This document shows, in pieces, positions 57,107 to 64,000 of a stretch of 64,000 nucleotides of DNA. The notes beneath the pieces were generated by a model. The model was not told the origin of the DNA, did not search any database, and saw only the letters and a program-made list of their open reading frames with translations. Position numbers and translations under genes: made by a program. Positions within the stretch are counted from its first letter, which is position 1. Each line of letters begins with the position of its first letter. The stretch comes from Undaria pinnatifida. Its lineage: Eukaryota > Sar > Phaeophyceae > Laminariales > Alariaceae. The stretch covers positions 10,636,844 through 10,700,843 of the forward strand of contig JABAKD010000019.1 of assembly GCA_012845835.1 (NCBI GenBank). Reading direction: 5' to 3'.

Positions 57107-58630
57107 TGTATTAATTTTATAGCTATAACCTCTTTAGAACTTAAGCTACCTGCATCCCACGTTTCGGGGGAGAAATTGCTTGCAATTAGTTAGTGTGGGA
57201 CGTTTTTTTGCAGTAGTGGATGATAGAGAATAGGAGGCGGTTGTGGGGTGGGGTGGGGGGGGGGTGGGGGTTGACTGCCCCGCAGCGGCGGAGGTGGGCT
57301 GGCTGAAGTCTGGTTCATTTTTTTGATACTTTTAAAAGCAACCTCAGCCGTTAGATCGAGGATTTCGTCGAAACTCACTCATCTATGCAGGCTGCATACG
57401 TATTGGTGGGCGGGGTTGGGGGGGCGGGGGGGAAGTTTACTCGATATTCAGGCATGGCCGTAATCGTATGACCATAGACCCCCGCATTCTCATCTATGCC
57501 GGGCGGAGCACGTCGGGTTTTCATCAACCAGGCAGGGGGCGCGGGGGGGAGGGGGGGGGGGAATTTTTTTGGGTGAGATTTTTTGCCCGCCCCCCTCTTC
57601 TACACATCTAAACCCTCCCCCTACCGCCCCCGCCCCCTCCGCCTACCACCTCGCTGAAATAAATATACCCTTTTTGGAAATTGTGGTGTTATTTTGATCG
57701 GCCGGAAAAAATAGGAGGGTGACTTTTTTTTTTTTCGTGACGAGGCTGGTTGCGTGCGAAAGGCCGGGCGGGGTCAATCAAATCTATCTGACACACCCCC
57801 ATATAATGTTTGTGAGGAGGAGAGCAAGCAGGGCAAGGCAGCAGATTGCCATCCGACATATTTGGTTTTGTGTTTTTTGTTGTTGTGTCCTCCCCTCCTC
57901 CCCACCCCCGCCCCGTAGTTTTTATGGGTAGGGAGGCGTCTTTTTCATAATCCGGCCCAAAAATCTGTGTTCGGTAAGCTTGGTACTGGAAACGGAATCT
58001 TGCTAAAGCGGGAGATGAATTGGTCAGGGGGTGAAGTTGGGGCTACGTGTTTCCAGATAAGGTACTTTTTGCTAGAAAAGGTACTTGCCAGCTTGAAGTA
58101 AGATACTTTTTTTTGCTAGAAAAGGTACTTGGCATGTAGAAGCGAAAACTCATTTTGGTGTTTTTTGTGGTTACTTCCCCGCCCCCCCCCTCCTAAGCTA
58201 TTTTTTCCCGTATTTCTTTTGAGTCTTCCGCCCCCCCCCCCCCCCCCCCCCGCTATTTTTCTCCTCTTGCCTTGGGTGTCTTTCCCCGCTTTGATTGGCT
58301 ATATGGGAGGGGGGGAGGGGGGAGTACTCAGCCGAAGGGAGGGAAGGGGTTACCATATAAGGTTTGTTGCCACGTAGTTGCTTTTGTGGTGCTGATGGGA
58401 ATGCTATCGGTTGTCTCGCCGCGCCGTTTCTTTATCTTGTTTGAGGTTCTTGTATTTTCGAGGTTATGATCGTACTGAGGTCAACATCTTACTGAGATAC
58501 TTACCTCACGCAGATTCTTAATCGAGCTTTTTTCTCTTGACAGGGTTCTAATCTTACTGAGATTCTTGCGGAGGTTATCTTGTCGAGGTTGGCTGTTTTG
58601 TCGTTCTTTTGTTCTTGCTTTAGTGAAAGG

Positions 58631-58661
<31 letters not shown>

Positions 58662-59674
58662 CGTGTGCTGTATGTACTCTTGTACGTGCGGTGGTCGCAG
58701 ACATGCATCCCCTTTGTACACCCCTTTCTTGTAGCGACAGCCATTAGGAGTTACTTGCCGCGGAACATGCATGCAAAACAAGCCCCCCGCAATGGAAAAG
58801 TGTGCCCGTTGCTTGCTTTGAGGAATGTACGCGGTTCGGAGCTCGATAGACCAGTGAGCGCCTGCGCCGGTATGTAGTATGAGCCTTGCACGGGCAAGAT
58901 AAAGGAAGGGATGCGCCAGGTGGGGAGAGGGAAGGAAGGAAGAAGAGGGAGGGGGCATCAGGGATCTCCCGAAGAATCGCCGTATATTCCGATTCTTGGA
59001 TGATAGTGTCGTGATCTCTTCTCCGCACGAGTTCGTGATGGACTACTGACGCCTGTCTGCTGGGGAGGAGACGGGGTAAGTCCGACCCTGGTGGGGGAGG
59101 ATGAGGGGGATGGGGGCGGGACGAGGGGGGTTGGGGGGAAACATATGGTCTGAGATATCTTGCCTGCCTCCCGCCAAAAAATCGCGCAGCAATATCGGCC
59201 CCGCCCATAAATAAATCGCGCAGAAATTGAACAGGCCCCCACCCGCGATGTCGCGTAGGAATCGGGTTGGTCATGCCACCAATACACCACCCCAGCCCAT
59301 CATAGGGGGAGGGCAATGAGTGTCTATATCACTACTGCTCAGTAGCCTACACATTCGCGTTCGTTACTATGTAGAGCCCGCAGCAGTGGATAGTGTGCTA
59401 CGTAAGAGAGTACCCAGCAGGGGCTTTCGCAGAATATGAAGGGAGGGGGAGTGGGGGAGAGGGGGGGGTGATGGCGATATGATACGCACGATGGGGCGAT
59501 ATGATGCGCACAAAAAACCTGCAACGTTTTCAAGGAGAGAAATATAGTAGTTTTTCTTATTTTTATTGAACCGATTGTTGCATTTTGGAGCGTCTGCAAT
59601 GCATGCGCTGTTGCTGGCTGACCGGGGGGCGAGGTGTAACGCGGTGTTGTTGGTGGGAGTGGGATGGTAGGATG
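57107..59674. other. 3' flank of the gene; repeats and homopolymers, no further gene supported
   Basis: It contains a minus-strand family E 3' end at 57310-57400, a fragment of the 513-bp repeat (minus) at 57445-57540, and a doubled GGTACTTTTTGCTAGAAAA at 58060-58130. A 190-codon minus-strand frame at 58744-59316 has ordinary composition at its start but no recognised family, and turns Pro-rich. Confidence 0.5.
58634..58661. repeat. Poly-G run of 28
   Basis: It is the longest homopolymer in the window. Its length is uncertain in any assembly. Confidence 0.95.
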
Positions 59675-60015
59675 AATGACCGGTGACCGGTGGCGGTTCC
59701 GGCCGGCTTGTATGCCTCAGAAGACAATTCTTGGCATTTTCGTACGGTGGTAGGTGTGGGATACTTGTTGACCAATTACCGTCGGTCTGGTGGTGGTACC
59801 GGTCGGCTTCTTCGCTGCAGAGGAACGTTCTTCGCATTTGCCCAGGGTGGTGGGAGTTCCTAAGGTGGTATGATAGCGATGAGATCGTTGATGACCAAGG
59901 GGTGGCCAATGCGTGATCTGGCGGTGGTAATCAATGAGTGGGATTTGAACTGATGGGTGGGTGGTTCCGGTCGGCTAAGTTTGCCGCAGAGGAGCGTTGT
60001 TCGCTTTTTTCCTAG
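59675..60015. repeat. Minisatellite, about 120-180-bp period, three copies
   Basis: GGTTCCGGYCGGCT, then TGCCGCAGAGGAGCGTT and CTTCGCATTT-like segments, occurs at about 59694, 59798 and 59967. A 180-codon minus frame follows the repeat and is not taken as a gene. Confidence 0.75.
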
Positions 60016-60609
60016 GGTGTTGAATTCGAGTGGTCGTGCGTGGTAAAAATAAACCTAGTCTTGGGAAACACGCCGATGGGCAAGAACAGGAAACCCGGGA
60101 AGGAAGGAAGGAAGGAAGGAAGGAAGGAAGGACATCAGAATATATCGCGACCGCTTGTGTCCGCTTTGTGATGGTGTCGATGTACACTGTAATTTTTGGC
60201 GGGGAGACAACGTTTTCATTTGGTTTTGTAGGATGATGTTTCGTGAGGCGAGTTTTTGTCTATCGTCGGGTGGAATGTTTTGCGTGTTGTTTTGTGTTGG
60301 TGGGGTGAGGTTAGTAGGCTAATAAGTTTGGGTGTATGCTTCTACGATTGATTATTCTCGCTCTTTTTTTTTGGGCGAGTGCGTTTGATGTAGCTTGTGG
60401 TTTTTTTTCTCATGTTGGAGGTGTTGGAAAGAAAAGGGGAGGGGAGGGTGCGTTGGGCATGCAGCTTCTCACGGTGAAGTGTTGATTGATTGGCTGAGTA
60501 CATGTTGATATCTTCGTCTGGCTGGTGTTATGAAGACCCAAAAACAAAGGACGCGAAGTGCACCAAAATGCATGGGAAAAAAACAGGAAAATACGACCAG
60601 ATATATTTT

Positions 60610-60850
60610 AAAAATGAGGAAAACGCTTCGGCTGTGAGATCGATTTTGATTAAACTCAGCAGCTTCGCAAGCTGCGTGTTATACTTCGATCGCGCGTGTG
60701 ACGAGATGTGTATACCCTCGTGAAGGATATACAGGTCGGTGCCTCCCCTGCCAATGCCAGGGTCAACAGGATTAAGACGTTCAGCCTTGTTCTGCGCAAG
60801 GAAACTGTACAACTCGCATTGAGGGGGACAAAATCAGACATCTGTGGAAT
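60610..60850 (-). repeat. Dispersed family E, near full length
   Basis: Reverse complement runs from the CAGATGTCTGATTTTGTCCC end at 60845 to the GATCTCACAGCC end near 60630. Confidence 0.8.
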
Positions 60851-61590
60851 TCAGTATGCACAAAACAAATAGTTGTTACAGTGTGTTAACTTTTGGAGTG
60901 GGCTACTCGGGTCTACCGGGTTTGTACGCAATGCAAGTTTCTGGTGGACGTCGATGGTTACTGCTGTTCCAAAGTGATCGCTCTCCTGCTCTTGATGTAA
61001 TGAAAGGCACACGCGTCCCACACACCTGAATTGATTGAATGAAGACCGACGAGTAAGATCTGGCGTTCTGCATCAGGCGTCGGGCGGTGCACATTTGATC
61101 CTAAAGCTCTTCCAACGCCCATCTCACACACCACCAGGGAATACATGAACTGAAGCGTGGATCTAAAACGCCAGACCCAAGCACTCCTGACGATGGAGGC
61201 TCTTGCGCCAATACATAATGATCGAAGGTGCGTGTCGCCTCGCAGCAGATTGTTTTTGCTGTTTCAGAGCGCCTCCGTGGTGAATTTTGGGTAGAACACC
61301 CGTAGGCCACACAATGTAGCTCACCTGTAACAAGGCGTTGGGGAAAGTCGAAATTTCACCTCTCGTAAGAGTCATGGTGAAAAAGCACTGAACGGCTTCC
61401 TCCACAATTTGAGAAAACTGTTATAACTGTTAATTGGGACTACACAACAAATCAACGAACACCCGGATGGGTCTAAATCTCCGAAGAGCCGACGCCCTAG
61501 TCATAACTACAACCGTGAGCCGTACATGGCCATCAGTTTTTTCAGGCCACTCAGGCTACCACGTGGGGCCGTGCACTTGACGCGTGCCAC
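60850..61590. other. No gene recognised
   Basis: Repeat-poor. The open frames are short (up to 80 codons) and on both strands. Confidence 0.4.
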
Positions 61591-61850
61591 GATAGAGGTA
61601 GCAGTTTTCGTCTGAAATGTTTTCTGAATGACGGGGCTTCTTACCCCAAAATCGTCGGAAATGCGACATTTTTCTCCCCATGATCTCGTCGTGTGTTACG
61701 TAAGCCATGGAATTTTTCTTCCGGTAGTAGCAGTTTTATTTTTTTCTCCAAATCAGTTGTTGGGAGAGGTCTTAAGCTGTCAAATTGAGGAAGGGTCAGA
61801 AAAAACGTGCGGTGCACCTCGAATTATTGTAGCACGCGTCCACTGAGCGC
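61590..61850 (+). mobile_element. C/D element, middle part (empty TTAA site)
   Basis: GAATGACGGGGCTTCTTACC and AATCGTCGGAAAT, GCAGTTTTATTTTTTTCTCC, TCTTAAGCTGTCAAATTGAG match 6400-6730 without the 6420-6500 insert. Confidence 0.75.
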
Positions 61851-62219
61851 TTGGTACATTACAAAAAATAATGCATATATTTTAATGCGTACATGTTTGT
61901 GTATACAGTATGTGTGTGTTTTTACGTCGTAGGAACAAGAGACTAAAGCATATTTTTTAGCACATTTTCTAAGAGGAGAAACGGGACTTGACCAAGCGAA
62001 GCCGACATTGTTTTCTCACGGTGGCTGTCCGTATAAGAACGATCAATGTACCAACTCTAAAACGATCAGGGTTTTGCGATTTTTTTAACCACCACACTGG
62101 CTGTTTCTGCGAACTGGTACCGTGCGCGTTAAGGTCGTCGGGTGTGCGTGCACAGAAACAGCTGAAGAAATGTTTCTTCGGGATAACAATTTATCAACAG
62201 TTTATGTCACACACGTCCA

Positions 62220-62700
62220 GGAGTGCATATATCTCCATGCCTCCCCCCCCCCCTCCGGATATCTTCTCTCTTGCCAGCGCCTTCGCACACGTCTTCATCG
62301 TCTACCTGCCAACTCCTCCATCACCAGTGCCTCGCTCGGGACGTGTCTTCATCGTCCACCTTCAAGCCTCACATGGTTGTGTACAGAAACGACTGAAGAA
62401 TATACCATGGTAGTTTGTTTTCAGAATATTTTTATTCAGGCCGCACACGGCGAGGATTTCGTCTACGATGGCTTCCCCCCCTCCTCCAGATATTTCCTCG
62501 CTTGCCAGCCAGCACCTTGGCACACACGTCTTCATCGTCTAGCAATACCTGCCAGCTCCACAGGTCAGTTTCAACAACTTCTCGTCTCCATGCCACCCCC
62601 CCCCCCCCTCCGGACGGTTGCTCTTTTGCCAGCCAGCGCCTTGGCACACACACCAGCATCGTCTACCTGCCAGCCCCACACGTCACAGTCCAAACAAACT
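62220..62700. repeat. Minisatellite, about 150-190-bp period, three copies
   Basis: CCATGCC(T/A)CCCCCCC, CTCTTTTGCCAGC...GCGCCTTGGCACACAC, CATCGTCTACCTGCCA recur in order. Open frames of up to 199 codons cross it in different frames. Confidence 0.85.
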
Positions 62701-62799
62701 ACCGCACAGCACGCAAGATAACACATCTCCCCTGCGATTCATTTTCGGAGCTGATTTCCCTCAAAACGAGGAGAGCACAAACGACCAAAACGTTGGCCT

Positions 62800-63130
62800 T
62801 TTTTTTGTTGCTGCTGACTCCTCCCACTGTCTTTTCGTACTTTTTCTTTCTCCTTGTCCACCCTCTCTAGATGTAATGCAGATTCGGTGCCACTGGCCAG
62901 GCTCTTCTCGCCCCTCTCCACGGTACGCGCGTTTGTTTTCATCGCGAGAAGAGTCAGCACTGTTTCTCCCCTCGTTGACTCGTATCGACTTGTGCTTACC
63001 CACGCTTTAAAGCGCTCTCGGCAGTTGGTGTCTCCGGAAAACAAAAATCTCCATACCGAGGTTTGAACCCCTGACTCCAACCTTCCTACAGAGTTCGAGG
63101 TTAACCACTAGACCACCGCCGCGACCGGCC
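62800..63130 (-). mobile_element. SINE family B, full length with good tRNA-like head
   Basis: On the minus strand GGCGGTGGTCTAGTGGTTAA (box A) and AGGGGTTCAAACCTC (box B) head the element. The body follows to the complement of CCAGGCTCTTCTCGCCCC at 62905 and an A/G-rich tail near 62850. Confidence 0.8.
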
Positions 63131-63474
63131 CCTTGCTTTGGAAAGGCCTATTGGCCCCTTTGAGACCTCAAAGGGAAAAAAAATGACGACGAAAAGTATC
63201 GATGGCGGCCGCATCGGTCAAATGCTGGTTGGGGCATGATGAAATAAAAAAAGTGGTGTCCGAACTACTAATACAACAACCAAAAGCAAAGACTCGCACG
63301 GGAGGGGTGCAGGCAGCACCCTCCCTATACATCGTACTGCTTGCTGCGCGCTCGCAAGCTATTGCTCGTAGACGCTTGGAAATATCGCCATGAATCGTTG
63401 TTGTTTTTTCGTCGCTATACTATAATCAGGATAAATAGATGCGTCGCGCGAGGAACATCCCCGCGACAGGGGCC

Positions 63475-63770
63475 ACATTTTTTGGGCCAAACGTTTCCGA
63501 CCGGTTGAGCCCCTCCAAGTAAGCGTGAACCTACTGCTGTATGCATCGGTTAGCGCGGTCATTTTACGAGTGCGAGTTGTGTTTGTTTCTAGGACGAAAA
63601 ACAACAGCGCGTAGAAAAATGTTGGATGGGTTTGCGCCCGCGAACGATTGTCGTCGAAGTCATGTTTCGGGCGAGGTATTGAGCTCCTCGGCGTCACGAG
63701 CTCAGAAGCATTCTGCTGCGTCCCCGCTACTGTAGCGTGGGATGACTCATCCTCGAGACGTTTTCGCACC
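63475..63770 (+). mobile_element. C/D element with the middle part missing
   Basis: It begins TTGGGCCAAACGTTTCC, continues ATTTTACGAGTGCGAGTT, and ends GTCGAAGTCATGTTTCGGGC to GCGTGGGATGACTC. Confidence 0.65.
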
Positions 63771-64000
63771 CTCCCCGTTGAGGGCAAAACCAGCTTGGAA
63801 AAATGTCCGAAGAGGGGGACCCGTGATGGGGTACATAGAGGGTGCACCTTGTTTTTTCCGAGGCTTTTTACCACTTCAGATAAAAGTCTCTCAACTACCT
63901 CACCCAAAAACTGATTTGGAGCGAAAATAAAAGGATCACGTGTTTACCCGATGAACAATCCCATGTGCCCTCTACTATTAACAGCTTCCATACCTAGCAA

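Noticed and set aside
56340-57114. Several 100-228-codon frames over the CTG tract
   Set aside because: All depend on the (CTG)n and C-rich intron sequence. Exon 6 is in a different frame with a good acceptor.
58744-59316. 190-codon minus strand frame
   Set aside because: The start looks protein-like, but the frame becomes Pro-rich over C-rich DNA and has no recognisable domain or splice support. Such a length is expected about once by chance in a window this size.
62122-62870. 199- and 151-codon + strand frames
   Set aside because: They cross a three-copy minisatellite in different frames; no domain and no consistent codon bias.

Overview
This window is eukaryotic nuclear DNA. A spliced gene with GT-AG introns, tRNA-derived short retroposons (SINEs), small foldback transposons (MITEs), many micro- and minisatellites and a degenerate TTAGGG tract all point that way. 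No bacterial operon, Shine-Dalgarno pattern, CRISPR array or rRNA gene was seen. GTGAGT-type donors, CGCAG/ACAG acceptors, GC-rich third codon positions and long repeat-filled introns would suit a stramenopile alga such as a brown alga. That placement is inference, because no marker gene is present.

Only one protein-coding gene could be built with confidence. It has six exons on the + strand (46046..57106), whose reading frames join in phase to give a 400-residue protein. The protein has an N-terminal signal peptide, eight cysteines, N-glycosylation sequons, an acidic linker with a perfect 12-residue duplication, and a hydrophobic C-terminal tail preceded by small residues, as in a GPI-anchor signal. 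I recognise no domain family. Its introns hold most repeat families seen elsewhere in the window.

From 1 to about 46 kb, and again from 57.1 to 64 kb, the sequence is a mosaic of repeats. They include: (1) two tRNA-derived SINE families, called A and B here, in at least 16 copies; (2) a family of at least 13 copies of up to about 250 bp with the core GATGAGTTTCGACGAAATC, called family E; (3) about 82-bp elements flanked by TTAA, some with internal tandem amplification; (4) a 105-bp foldback element with TA flanks, present twice; (5) AAGGCGG foldback elements, one amplified to 0.9 kb; (6) a composite C/D element near both window ends; (7) fragments of a probable non-LTR retrotransposon; (8) more than twenty minisatellites of 2 to about 10 units with periods of about 25 to 190 bp. 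Several insertions are nested or can be compared with an empty site, which fixes their borders.

Across all of this, the short palindrome TACC(A/T)GGTA and its one-base variants occur far more often than chance predicts. The window therefore reads as one host gene in repeat-dense, gene-poor chromatin. Coordinates of repeat borders were judged by eye and may be off by several bases, except where a target duplication or splice site fixes them.
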